Part shown: in pieces, positions 24,962 through 34,650 of the stretch
Numbering within the stretch: position 1 is the stretch's first letter
Layout: the number at the start of each line of letters is the position of its first letter
Assembly: GCF_036898095.1 (NCBI RefSeq)
Contig: NC_090739.1
Location: 117,502,997 to 117,566,996, forward strand
Source of the DNA: Palaemon carinicauda
Lineage: Eukaryota; Arthropoda; Malacostraca; Decapoda; Palaemonidae
Reading direction: 5' to 3'
Length of the DNA stretch: 64,000 nt
The notes under the pieces: generated by a model
Database searches by the model: none
What the model saw: only the letters and a program-made list of their open reading frames with translations
What the model was told of the DNA's origin: nothing
Translations under genes and position numbers: made by a program

Positions 24962-25806
24962 AGGCTAAAAGGGGTGTGTACACATTTGCCTTTTAAAAGT
25001 AAACCATGCATTTCCTTTTACATATGATGGGAACATCTAAGAGTTGGGTAGAACTTTTGCACTAGTACATTTTTCTAAAGAGCTCTTTTGCAATTATAGT
25101 TCAGCACCATTAGGCTGAAATGCTAGTACTCAGATTAAACATAATAACCAACTAGGGAAGAGTCTTTAGAATGAAAAGTTATATTTATTTATAATGTTAA
25201 TACATAGCCAACACATCAATAATATACTTCAATGTCACTTGCAGAGTTAAAAAAAAATGCATTTTTGGGGGGATTCTTTAACAAAATTGCCTTGTTTGAA
25301 AACCACAAAAAAATTGAAAGCCTCCCTAGATACTATTATTCATTGAAGAGGCTAACAGTGTGAAAAACATCCTTATGCGGTCCTTTCATCAAAAAAATTT
25401 CCAATCTTTGATTTCAGTAGTGAATGAGGGTAAATATTAGCCAATTTTCCCCCTAACCCAAAAACCAATTTTAACTAAACCCCTTTGGGGGCTTAAAATA
25501 ATCCAGATATGATGTTACTTTCCTGGTCTAGGTATAAGTTTTTCAATGTCCAGGATTTGACTATGACTGTTTTAACCCATTCACTCTAAGACTGTTCCCT
25601 GGTTTGTTATTCTGTAAAATCTGAACACTAGCATTTCAGCTTAATAGCGCTGAACTATGATTGCATATTGAGCTCTATGGAAAAATCATACCAAGTGCAA
25701 AAGTTCTACCCAACTTTTTTTTTTTAATGTTCCCATCATCTGTAAAAGGAAAATGCATTGCGTAGCTGTAAAAGAGAAATGTACGCAGACAACTCCCCTG
25801 AGCCAG
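24962..25806. mobile_element. Large fold-back (MITE-like) element
   Basis: Two inverted arms, about 24962-25173 and 25579-25806, match over their whole length. Examples are TTGGGTAGAACTTTTGCACT on the left against AGTGCAAAAGTTCTACCCAA on the right, and GCTGAAATGCTAGT against ACTAGCATTTCAGC. The centre (about 400 bp) is unrelated and non-coding. Long terminal inverted repeats without a transposase suggest a non-autonomous DNA transposon. It sits inside YR-B, between gag and RT. Confidence 0.8.
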
Positions 25807-26470
25807 GGCTTATAGTGCAGTGTGAGTGTGAGCAAGACACGGGTTATGTTGAGAGGCGGTAAGGTGCTGTGCTGCTCCCTCAACCCACCCAAGTGAGCTG
25901 GATGGTAATCTCACCTGTTGTGCCAACACAGTTGCCTGGGCTCACGGGAGACTAGAGGAGTCTCAAGACCTTTGTGGCAAGATAAGCTGCACACTGGGTT
26001 GCAGAAGAATCTCAAACACAATCACCTGTCGGCTCTGGCAAGGTCGGCTCCAGAGCTAAAATGCCCTGGCGACAAATCTTGCCGTCGCTTTTGAGCTACC
26101 TGGGTAGCTGGATTCCCAGAAGTAGATGGCCTTTCATACTAGCGAGGGTGTCATGCTGAAGGCTCCTAAAGGGTAGGAATGTTACTGTTCCAGCAATGCC
26201 TCCCCATGCTCTCACAACACTCACCACGTCAATCTTACTTGCCATTTCATCGCCGGCCTTACCTCGTCACTGTGAGGCCTCAGGAGGGAAGAAAAACTGC
26301 CCTTCGTGTCCTTCAGTAGCTGTTGATGAAATGGAATGTGAAGAGGGTTTCAGCAACTTCAGTTCTGACAACTCCCATCCTGCAAATGTTCGTCTTAGTT
26401 TTACCATTGGAGCTTTTGGCCTCCGAGTCAGAAATTCAACCACTTTGATGAATATTCCCTGGACCTTAGG
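25807..26470. other. Unassigned segment within YR-B
   Basis: Moderately GC-rich with coding-like composition, between the fold-back element and the second SINE. An open plus-strand stretch (26196-26492) shows no recognisable domain. By position it should correspond to gag/RT linker of YR-B on the minus strand, but I could not match it. Confidence 0.4.
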
Positions 26471-26735
26471 ATTGTGGTGGCCGACGTGGTAACGTCCCTG
26501 ACAAGTTCCGCTCAAACTAAGGATGGGGGGTTTGGGGGAACCTATAGGTCTATATGCTGAGTCATCAGCAGCCATTGCCTTGCCCTCCTTGGTCCCAGCT
26601 TGGGTGGAGATGGGCTTGGGCGTTCATCATATGTATATATATGGTCAGTCTCTAGGGCATTGTCCTGCTTGGTAGGGTAATGTCACTGTCCCTTGCCTCT
26701 GCCATTCATGAGCGGCCTTTAAACCTTTAAACAAG
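26471..26735 (+). mobile_element. tRNA-derived SINE, copy 2 (B box deleted)
   Basis: Collinear with copy 1: it starts GGTTGTGGTGGCCGACGTGG (A-box present), skips about 80 bases including the B box, then resumes with the CTGAGTCATCAGCAGCCATT body and ends near CCTTTAAACC. Loss of the B box should abolish internal transcription. It is inserted next to the gag remnant of YR-B. Confidence 0.8.
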
Positions 26736-27138
26736 CTCAGAAGAATGCGGGCAGAGCAGTCTCGCCCCAGGGGAGAGCTTGAGTTCTCATGAACACTACC
26801 CAGCAGATCCTCAAGTGGGAGAGCATCTGCTGTGGGAGATGAAGATTCTGGGTGCACGTGACTGAACAGAAGGGATTCCCTCCTGTTGGCTCTGAAAAGG
26901 GAAGTACCAAAGCCAATCCTGGCAAGAGCAGAAATACTGTTCTGTCGTGTCCCATGAACCAATACCTCCTTAAGTGACCCTGCAAGCCCCAAGGATGGCC
27001 ACAAAAGAAGCAGTCTCTTGAGATGCATGCTCCCCACTTCAGGAAGGCTTCTGTTTCACTAGGTGAAAGGAGAAGAGCTTCCTGACTCAAAGGTTGTCCA
27101 AGGGTTAAACAGCCATAACTGAGAGAGAGAGAGTCCAA
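26736..27138 (-). pseudogene. YR-B gag-like remnant
   Basis: Minus-strand reading from 27138 gives LSQEALLLSPSETEAFLKWG, then GLQGHLRRYWFMGHDRTVF. The pattern of a Trp-containing helix followed by LQGxLRR resembles the capsid-like part of other shrimp DIRS gag proteins as I remember them; this is recognition, not alignment. The second minus-strand frame takes over at about 27037. No start codon or intact frame can be defended. Confidence 0.4.
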
Positions 27139-27218
27139 GGGTTAAACAGCCATAACTGAGAGAGAGAGAGTCCAAGGGTTAAACAGCCATAACTGAGAGT
27201 GTCCAAGGGTTAAACAGC

Positions 27219-27287
<69 letters not shown>
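27093..27287. repeat. 37-bp tandem units merging into (GA)n
   Basis: TCCAAGGGTTAAACAGCCAT plus AACTGAGAGAG repeats four times (27097, 27134, 27171, 27202), each ending in a short GA run. The array continues into a pure GA microsatellite at 27224-27287. It appears that slippage in the GA tract carried a unique flank along with it. Confidence 0.9.
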
Positions 27288-27290
<3 letters not shown>

Positions 27291-28620
27291 AATGTGAAGA
27301 ATCCCTTTCAGACTACCACTTCCACCTGTCGTTCCGCTCCAACTAGGTGGGAGGCCACTCTCAACACTCGTCACATGGAGAGGCCTCCATACAGGAGTGT
27401 CCTTGGCATGAAGGGCCAAGTCAGTGAGGATCTATCTTAACTTAGCACATAATCATTCTGCAAGAGCAGTCCGCCATGCTTAGACAAACTCTCATGCAAT
27501 ACATTCCTCAAACACACGCACACTGATTCACACCTGATAAAGAAGGGGAAAAGTTTACAACTTCAACCAATGCCAGTTACAACCTGGAAGAGATACGTCA
27601 ACTCTCAACAACGGCTTAAATCAAAGTGGATTAGTTGTGAGTGCTGGAAGGTTTGGGGCTTTCCTGCTAATACTGGTAACAACCAGTATGGTTATTGACA
27701 CCTTGTTAAAAAGTTTTCATAGCCATGTGCCAGCTTGCGCAGTTATATCTTCTCTTGTGCAAAGAACAAAAGTTTTCATTAGTGAGAGAACAAATTTATA
27801 TTATTTATTTACTAAAACTTATCTCGTTTTAACTTCACCTTTAATTAGTGATTGCTACAGAAAGTATGGGCTATAAATGGAGTGACCATTGCAAGACACA
27901 GCTCCCTAAAATCTCAATAACTCGGGACAACCGATTCAAGATATATGTAGTACTGTACAGTAATATTTATCGTAAGGGTATCTTAATACTATAGAAAAGT
28001 TTGATTATTCTGTCTTTTCCTGAAACATTCTGGAATTCTTTTTTTCAATAAATTGCCGATTATTTGTTGTCTTATCTTCATGTCAACAGGAATATTTCAT
28101 TACACCATCTCATAATTGCAGTTTAATTTCCAGTTTTGAGCAGGAGTCTGTAAACAATCTTCTCTTTTGATGACTCTAGTCTGAAAAATAAATAAAAGAT
28201 GTTAATTGTACAGATATATCAGTCCATATTCAAACATTTTACTGTGGACTTCAATATAAAGACTACTTTTCAGTAAAATCTGTATAAGAAGTAATAAAAA
28301 ATATGAAATATTCTAATGTATTAAATACCCAAGTGGAAATAATAACAAACTAGACATGTCCATGACATTTATTATTGCAAATATTACAATTGAAAATATA
28401 TCTGGTAAAGTGGAAAAGTATTACCTCCTTAATCTTTTCAAGGAAATTTTTCACTTTAATAATCGAACGACATTTGGGCTAAGCTAGACTTTTTGGCACT
28501 TGTTTAATGCTAAATTTATGCGCTTGATTTTTAGCTTTCGCGCCTCTAACATCATCACCACTCACTGTTTGGCAACTATGCTTGCCTGTTGACACTCCAT
28601 GGTCAAGTGAACACATCCTA
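27288..28620. other. No gene recognised
   Basis: The first 150 bases may still belong to YR-B (open on the minus strand) but show no motif. The rest is AT-rich with no coding signal. Confidence 0.55.
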
Positions 28621-28624
28621 ACTG

Positions 28625-28868
28625 AAATGATAAATTTGGAGATAATTCATAGTTTACCTAACTATATAAACCCGAGTAATCTACATAGAGATAACTGAAA
28701 ATGAAGAATATGGCAGTTGAAAAAAAACTTTTATAACCAGGTATATACAGGTGGCCAGGGTACGGATAGGCCACCCCTCTGGTTGCTCGCCTTATAGTTA
28801 CTTTGATTGCAGCTAGAACTTTCTAAGGGGTTGGTGCTGGTGGGAAAGTATGAGTTAAGGACTCATGT
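28625..28868 (-). mobile_element. YR-C 3' terminal segment
   Basis: Contains ACCTAACTATATAAACCCGA, like the terminal repeat of YR-B at 21880. Its GGAGATAATTCATAGTTTACC block is inverted relative to GAAAATACGAATTATCTCC at 34.65 kb. The LINE begins right after it at about 28870, so this is one side of YR-C split by later insertions. Confidence 0.6.
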
Positions 28869-28869
28869 C

Positions 28870-29240
28870 TGTTCATCATCATCTCCTCCTACGCCTATTG
28901 ACGCAAAGGGCCTCGGTTAGATTTCACCAGTCATCTCATCTTGAGCTTTTAATTCAATAGTTCTCCATTCATCATCTACTTCACGCTTCATGGTCATCCG
29001 ACATGTAGGCCTGGGTCTTCCAATTCTTGTAATGGCTTGTGGAGCTCAGTTAAAAGTTTGGTGAACTAATCTTGATTGGAGTGTTCAAAAAGTATACCCA
29101 AACCATCTCCATCTACGCCTAACTATGATCTCATCCATATATGGCACTCAAGTAGTTTCATTTCTAATGATGTCTTGCCATTTAACTGCAAATATTCTTC
29201 TAAGGGGTTTGCTCTCAAATCTGCAAAATCTGTTTAATAT
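28870..29240 (-). mobile_element. LINE, 3' segment (C-terminal part of ORF2)
   Basis: Minus-strand reading gives LRRIFAVKWQDIIRNE, RRRWRWFGYTF, GRPRPTCRMTMKREVDDEW and ELKAQDEMTG, ending in ...NRRRR-like codons and a GATGATGATGA tail. This is the C-terminus of an RTE-like LINE. It is broken by stops and frame changes. The 5' continuation is at 34.29-34.65 kb, beyond the insertion described below. Confidence 0.75.
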
Positions 29241-29242
29241 GA

Positions 29243-29830
29243 AGTAGTAGGTTAGCCTGGGCACCAGCGACCCATTGAGATACTACCACTAGAGAGTTAC
29301 GGCGTCTTTTGACTGGCCAGACAGTACTACATTGGCTCCTCCTCTCTGGTCACGGTTCATTTCCCTTTGCCGACACATAAACCGAATAGTCTGGCCTATT
29401 CTTTACATATTCTCCTCTGTCCTCATACACCTGACAACACTGAGATCACCAAACAATTCTTCTTCACCCAAGTGGTTACTGCACTGTAATTGTTCAGTGG
29501 GCACTTTCCTCTTACTAAGGGTAGAAGAGATTCTTTAGCTATGGTAAGCAACTCTTCTAGGAGGACACTCCAAAATCAAACCATTCTTCTCTAGTCTTGG
29601 GTAGTGCCATAGCCTCTGTACCATGGTCTTCCACTGTCTTGGGTTTGAGTTCTCTTACTTGAGGGTGCACTCGGGCACACTATTCTATTTATTTTAATGT
29701 TACTCGTATCAGATTATTTCATTTTTCCTTTTCTCCCTCCCTCACTGGGCTATTTTCTCTGTTGGAGGGTTGGGCTTATAGCATTCTGCTTTTCCAACTA
29801 GGGTTGTGGCTTACCAGGTAATAATAATAA
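29243..29830 (+). mobile_element. Unclassified dispersed retroposon, copy 1
   Basis: Collinear with the reverse complement of 53555-54010: CACCTGACAACACTGAGAT, GTTCAGTGGGCACTTTCC, TGCCATAGCCTCTGTACCAT, GAGGGTGCACTCGGGCACAC and CCAACTAGGGTTGTGGCTTA. It ends in an AAT microsatellite. I recognise the sequence as a high-copy decapod repeat. The simple-repeat tail and fixed 3' end suggest a retroposon, but no coding region or Pol III box is evident. Confidence 0.75.
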
Positions 29831-29852
29831 TAATAATAATAATAAAAATAAC

Positions 29853-29885
<33 letters not shown>

Positions 29886-29911
29886 CATAATAATAATAAT
29901 AGCAATAATAT
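29821..29911. repeat. (AAT)n tail
   Basis: About 90 bases of imperfect AAT repeats at the 3' end of the retroposon. More AAT units occur at 34272-34288 on the far side of the Penelope-like element, so that element was probably inserted into this tract. Confidence 0.85.
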
Positions 29912-30283
29912 TTTGGTAGTAGACCTTCTCTCAGGCAAGTTTTGTTGAAAATAATGGCTGCCTCAGTTGCATTAATCTTATACTCCGTCTTCTCGATGGC
30001 TCTATCTTCTTTTCAGGACTACTGCATACAGCTAGTAACTGAGCGAAATTCATCGTTAATGGTGGGTAGTTAAATTCAGGAATAATTGGCGAGTCAAGGT
30101 TTTAGTATAAAATTCACAAATTAGGTAAGATTCACAATTCAGGTAAAAGTATAGAGGGAACAAGCTATGGGTTTCAGGAGTGCTGTCTCCCTTCCTCAGG
30201 CTTCAGTGCTGGAAACGATGAGAGCTACGTCCTTATATATGGCAATTCTGGCTTAGTCGGAGAGGCAGCGAATTTTTCATTGG

Positions 30284-32680
30284 CTACCTCGAGTGTCGTG
30301 GGCAGAGTAAATAGAATGGCTGATCCTCATTGGCTAAACCGCTTGCCGAGAGAGGCTGTAGTACAGTCAGACTGCCATCCCACTCACTCCTGGGTGTTGA
30401 GTCACCATCTTGTCCTCTAGGAGCTGGGCTCTGATTGGTGGGAGCGCTCGCCGAGAGGGTATGTAGGCTAGGCAGGCTATCCTGTTGATGATCAATGCTG
30501 TTGGGGTTGTTTATGTCTTGATCTGTTGGGTTGTCCTGGTTGGTTGGGTTATTTTTCATTTTGTTGTTCCTTCGACAGGAGGGGAGGAGGAACATTTCCT
30601 GGGTAGTGTTGAGAGTCGGCTTTTCTCTCTGAATAAGAAGAGCTTCAAGTATGCGAAGTCTCCTGCTATCTGGAGCACGGCCTATGATCTCGGTGTTCTT
30701 GATTATTTCCTCACGTTTGATGTTGTTATTGTGAACGTGAAGGGCATGAGCTTTTATTGCACCTTGTTGGACATGACAAGACAGTCTCTTTGACAGACGC
30801 ATGGTGGTCATTCCTATGTAATGTCCAGAGCATCATGGAACAGGGCATAAGTAGGAATAGACCCCGTTGGTCTGTTTGAGAATATCCTGAGTCGGCGGGG
30901 CTGGGTTGTTCCTCATGATGAGAGACCTCGTTTTGTTAGTTTGATAATAAATAGTCAACTTGACCTCTGTGTTTTTATCCACAGGGGAAACGTGACTCTT
31001 TATTATGTCTCCCATGGTCTTTTAATCCTGTTGATAATCCCGATGCATGAACACTTTATAGTAAAGGTTGATGGTAGTTGTGATGTTCACAGTCGGTTGT
31101 TCACCCTGGTACCAGGTGTCCGTGGCTAGCTTGATTTCACGGCTATTTTGTCTATTAGAGTAGCCATTGTTCACCAGGACCTGGGCAACTCGGTCGAGTA
31201 CTTGGTGTGTGGCAGCCCAAGAGGAGCAGTGGGAGAGGGCTCTGCGGACGTAGGCCTTGATGGTAGAGGCCTTGTACCTGGTAGGGCATTCACTGTCTCC
31301 ATTAAAGCATAACCCGAGGTTAGTGGGCTTAATGTACACACTAGTATCAAATCCGGTTGTATTAGGAGATATAAGAACATCTAGGAAGGGCAGCCATCCA
31401 TCTTTGCTATTTTCAACAGTAAGCCTCAGGCAGCTGCATTCCTCAAACGTCCTGCGGAGGATCTTGATGTTCTGGGTAGAAGGGGCCATTATAAAAGAGT
31501 CATCTATGTATCTCACATACACGTCTGGACGACTTATTCGTGAGAAAACCCTCTCTTCTACAACTCCCATTAAAAGTTGGCAAAGAGCACACCAAGGGGA
31601 GAGCCCATCGCCACACCATCCTTCTGTGTATATGTGTGGCCCCTGTGTGTGGTAAAAGGGGCCTTCTAAGTACATACATACTTCAAGCAGAGTTCGGAGG
31701 GCCTCCTCGGGGATGTTCAAGGTTGGAGTAGAAGGGTCCCTGTAGACTCTCTCCCGGATCAAGTCGATGGTCTCTCCAACAGGAACGTTAGTAAAAAGGG
31801 ACTCCACATCCAGTGAAGCGATGGTGCCACTGGTGGGGGACCCTTTTAGCTTACTCAGGAACTCAGCAGATGAGGCGACGCTGTCCACGTTTGGAACATA
31901 AGGAGTCAAGAGGCTGTTAAGTCTTTTAGCTAGGTGGTAGATCGGCATCAGGCACTGGCTGATAATAGGTCTGAGTGGGTTGCCGTTCTTATGAGTCTTC
32001 ACATTACCAAAAAGGTAACCAGGGCTAAAATCCCCAGTGATGGTCTGGAAGTGGACGGCATTTGTGGCTGCATTAATTTTTTCAATTGTCTTATTGGCCT
32101 CCCTCTTAATCTCTTCGATGGGGTTGTAGGAGAGCTTTTCAAACTTGGATGAATCTCCCAATATCATGTCAAATTTGCTGTGATACTCTTCCGTATCTAT
32201 CAAGACAAAGGCAGCAATCTTGTCATCTCTCCTCACGGTCACATATGCTTCCTTCCTCAGCTCCCCGGCTGCCTCCCTCACGTCACTGGAGACGATGCCA
32301 CTTTTGTATCGTCCACGACCCGTAAGGGCTTCAGCCAAGAGCAGGGGCTGGAGGTCATCAGTTGTGTTAAGGTCACCTTTCTCCTGGGGACTAAGGATAG
32401 AGTCTATTAAAAGTTCAACTTCTAGCCTCTTATCGGTAGGTTTGAGGCGCGATATGAAGTGGCAGTTAAGCCCCAGCCGGAGTATCTCATCCTGGATGGT
32501 TGTAGGAGTATAGGAGGAAATATTAATATATTCTTGCTTGGTTTCAGGGATACGGAGTTTGCCTCCATTAATGTAGATAAGTTTCTTGTGGATAATCCGC
32601 AACCTCTTAGCCCAGTCACGGTCCTTAAGGGTACGGATAGCCTGGCGGATGTTGTCTGGGTATGCCAAGCTGTTTAGTCG
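30284..32680 (-). pseudogene. Penelope-like RT plus GIY-YIG endonuclease (minus copy)
   Basis: One reading frame runs from about 32675 down to 30284, roughly 800 codons, near the usual length for the family. RT parts are the fingers KTHKNGNPLRPIISQ (about 31960-32010), motif A SLDVESLFTNVPVGETI (about 31765-31820) and motif C RYIDDSF (about 31490-31515). Motif B (31565-31625) is read out of frame between two compensating single-base shifts. A TAA at 31022-31024 and a TGA at 30833-30835 interrupt the frame. The TGA falls inside CPVPGC at the start of the GIY-YIG domain; the domain continues with TTMRLSKRLSCHVQQG and EALLIQREKPTLN. The product would copy RNA and nick target DNA. Sequence above 32680 in this frame is antisense of the plus copy, not protein. 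Confidence 0.88.
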
Positions 32681-33780
32681 TCCAGACGTGTATGAGAGAT
32701 ACATAGATGACACTTTTATAATGGCCCCTTCTACCCAGAACATCAAGATCCTCCGCAGGACGTTTGAGGAATGCAGCTGCCTGAGGTTTACTGTTGAACA
32801 TAGCAAAGATGGACGGCTGCCCTTCCTAGATGTTCTCATATCTCCTAATACTACCGGATTTTATACTAGAGAGTATGTTAAGCCCACTAACCTCAGGTTA
32901 TGCTTGAATGGAGACAGTGAATGCCCTACCAGGTACAAGGCCTCTACCATCAAGGCCTACGTCTGCAGAGCCCTCTCCCACTGCTCCTCTTGGGCTGCCA
33001 CACACCAAGAACTTGACTGAGTCACCCAGGTCCTGGTGAACAATGGCTACTCTAATAGACAAGCTAGCCACGGACACCTGGTACCAGGGTGAACAACCGA
33101 CCATGAACACCACAACTACCATCAACCTTTACTATGAAGTGTTCATGCATCGGGATTATCAAAAGGATGAAAAGGCCATGGGAGACATAATAAAGAGTCA
33201 CGTCTCCCCTGTGGATAAAAACACAGAGGTCAAGTTGACTATTTATTATCAAACTAACAAAACGAGGTCTCTCATCATGAGGAACAACCCAGCCCCGCCG
33301 ACTCAGGATATTCTCAAACAGACCAACGTGGTCTATTCCTACTTATGCCCTGTTCCAGGATGCTCTGGACGTTACATAGGAATGACCACCATGCCTCTGT
33401 CAAAGAGACTGTCTTGTCATGTCCAACAAGGTGCAATAAAAGCTCATGCCCTTCATGTTCACAATAACAACATCAAACGTGAGGAAATAATCAAGAACAC
33501 CGAGATCATAGGCCGTGCTTCAGATAGCAGGAGACTTCGCATACTTGAAGCTCTTCTTATTCAGAGAGAAAAGCCGACTCTCAACACTACCCAGGAAATG
33601 TTCCTCCTCCCCTCCTGTCGAAGGAACAACAAAAGGAAAAATAACCCAACCAAACAGGACAACCCAACAGATCAAGACATAAACAACCCCAACAGCATTG
33701 ATCATCGACAGGATAGCCTGCCTAGTCTACATACCCTCTCGGCGAGCGCTCCCACCAATCAGAGCCTAGCTCCCAGATGA
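32680..33780 (+). pseudogene. Penelope-like RT C-terminus and GIY-YIG domain (plus copy)
   Basis: Starts abruptly at the SRPDVYERYIDDTF segment (RT motif C) and continues through LPFLDVLISPNTTGF and ECPTRYKASTIKAYV to a TGA at 33018-33020. A 17-bp deletion between CAA microhomologies near 33060 then shifts the frame. After it, 33043-33780 is open and contains the whole endonuclease: VYSYLCPVPGC, GRYIGMTTM, SKRLSCHV and LEALLIQREKPTLN, plus a polar tail. CPVPGC together with the downstream CH and HxLHVH residues fits the zinc-finger insert known in this endonuclease. The endonuclease half is better preserved here than in the minus copy. Confidence 0.88.
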
Positions 33781-34275
33781 CAAGATGGTGACTCAACTCC
33801 CAGGAGTGAGTGGGATGGCAGTCTGACTGTACTACAGCCTCTCTCGGCAAGCGGCTTAGCCAATGAGGATCAGCCATTCTATTTGCTCCGCCCACAACAC
33901 TCGAAGTAGCCAATGAAAAATTCGCTGCCTCTCTGACTAAGCCAGAATTGCCATATATTAGGACGTAGCTCTCATCGTTTCCAGCACTGAAGCCTGAGGT
34001 AGGGAGACAGCACTCCTGAAACCCATAGCTTGTTCTCTCTATACTTTTACCTGAATTGTGAATTCTACCTGTATTGTGAATCTTACATTATTTGTGAATT
34101 TTATATTAAAATCTTGACTCGCCAATTATTACTGAATTTGACTACCCACCATGAAGGATGAATTTTGATCAGTTACTGGCTGTATGCAGTAGTCCTGAAA
34201 AGAAGATAATTAGAGCCATCGAGAAGACGGAGTATAAGATTAATGCAACTGAGGCAGCCATATTTTCAACAATAA
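33781..34275 (+). repeat. 3' untranslated part of the Penelope-like element
   Basis: Non-coding tail matching 29941-30283 and adjoining sequence on the other strand, including ACCTGAATTGTGAATTCTAC and short repeats of the GTGAAT(T/C) type at 34060-34110. It ends in TTTTCAACA followed by AAT units. Confidence 0.75.
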
Positions 34276-34288
34276 TAATAATAGTAAT

Positions 34289-34650
34289 AATGTTTCATTG
34301 TCATACCACGATTCATGTCCATAGAATAATACTAATCTCACTAAACTGATATATAGCCTGAATTTTATATATAATATCAGGTGATTAGATTTCCAAAATT
34401 TACTTAACCTAGCCATTGTCCTATTTGCTTTTTTCAATCTTTGATTAAACTCAAACTCTACTGTAAACACCCTGTATTATTCCCCGGATATTTCATCTTC
34501 CATTACATATTCCATTCTCACCATGTGTATTTCTTCTATTTAAATTGAGCCCAACCTCTCGTGATATTTCATGCATTCTGGTAAGTAAGCATTACAAATC
34601 CTGTGGTGATCTGCTAATAAGGGCACCATCATAAGGTTTGATTAGTTAAG
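34289..34650 (-). mobile_element. LINE, 5' segment (RT thumb region)
   Basis: Minus-strand frame 34470-34292 reads FNQRLKKANRTMARLSKFWK, then KFRLYISLVRLVLFYGHESW, a typical region after the catalytic core of LINE RTs. It then runs straight into AAT repeats (poly-Leu) and the Penelope-like element. Reading resumes at 29240. The break therefore marks the insertion point of the retroposon plus Penelope-like element. Confidence 0.8.

Larger units (their letters stand above)
21850..27138 (-). mobile_element. YR-B: decayed DIRS-like element, reverse orientation
   Basis: On the minus strand, gag-like (26.7-27.1 kb), RT (24.5-24.95 kb), RNase H (about 24 kb) and tyrosine recombinase (23.0-23.8 kb) follow in order. 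The left flank, its 3' end, has two terminal-repeat-like copies: CTATACAAACCTGTGTTCTT at about 21880 and ATACAAACCTTTGTTTTTTA at about 22158. The copy is interrupted by two SINEs and a large fold-back element and is riddled with stops. Its terminal sequence resembles that of YR-C and differs from YR-A and YR-D, so it is a second family. Confidence 0.75.
29912..34275. mobile_element. Penelope-like element, inverted double copy
   Basis: A minus-strand copy (about 29912-32675) and a 5'-truncated plus-strand copy (32676-34272) lie head to head. They form arms of about 1.6 kb (29941-31534 and 32676-34272) around a 1141-bp single-copy centre (31535-32675) that holds the N-terminal part of the RT. 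Partial inverted copies are a known outcome of Penelope-like retrotransposition. The arms differ by scattered substitutions and a 17-bp deletion at about 33060. Confidence 0.85.

Noticed and set aside
26196..26492. 98-codon plus-strand frame with two CxxC-like cysteines
   Set aside because: It lies inside a minus-strand DIRS remnant and runs into the SINE; no zinc-finger family fits.
32681..32839. First ~53 codons of the long minus-strand frame ending at 31022
   Set aside because: This stretch is the antisense of the plus-strand Penelope copy. The real RT coding begins inside the single-copy centre at about 32675.
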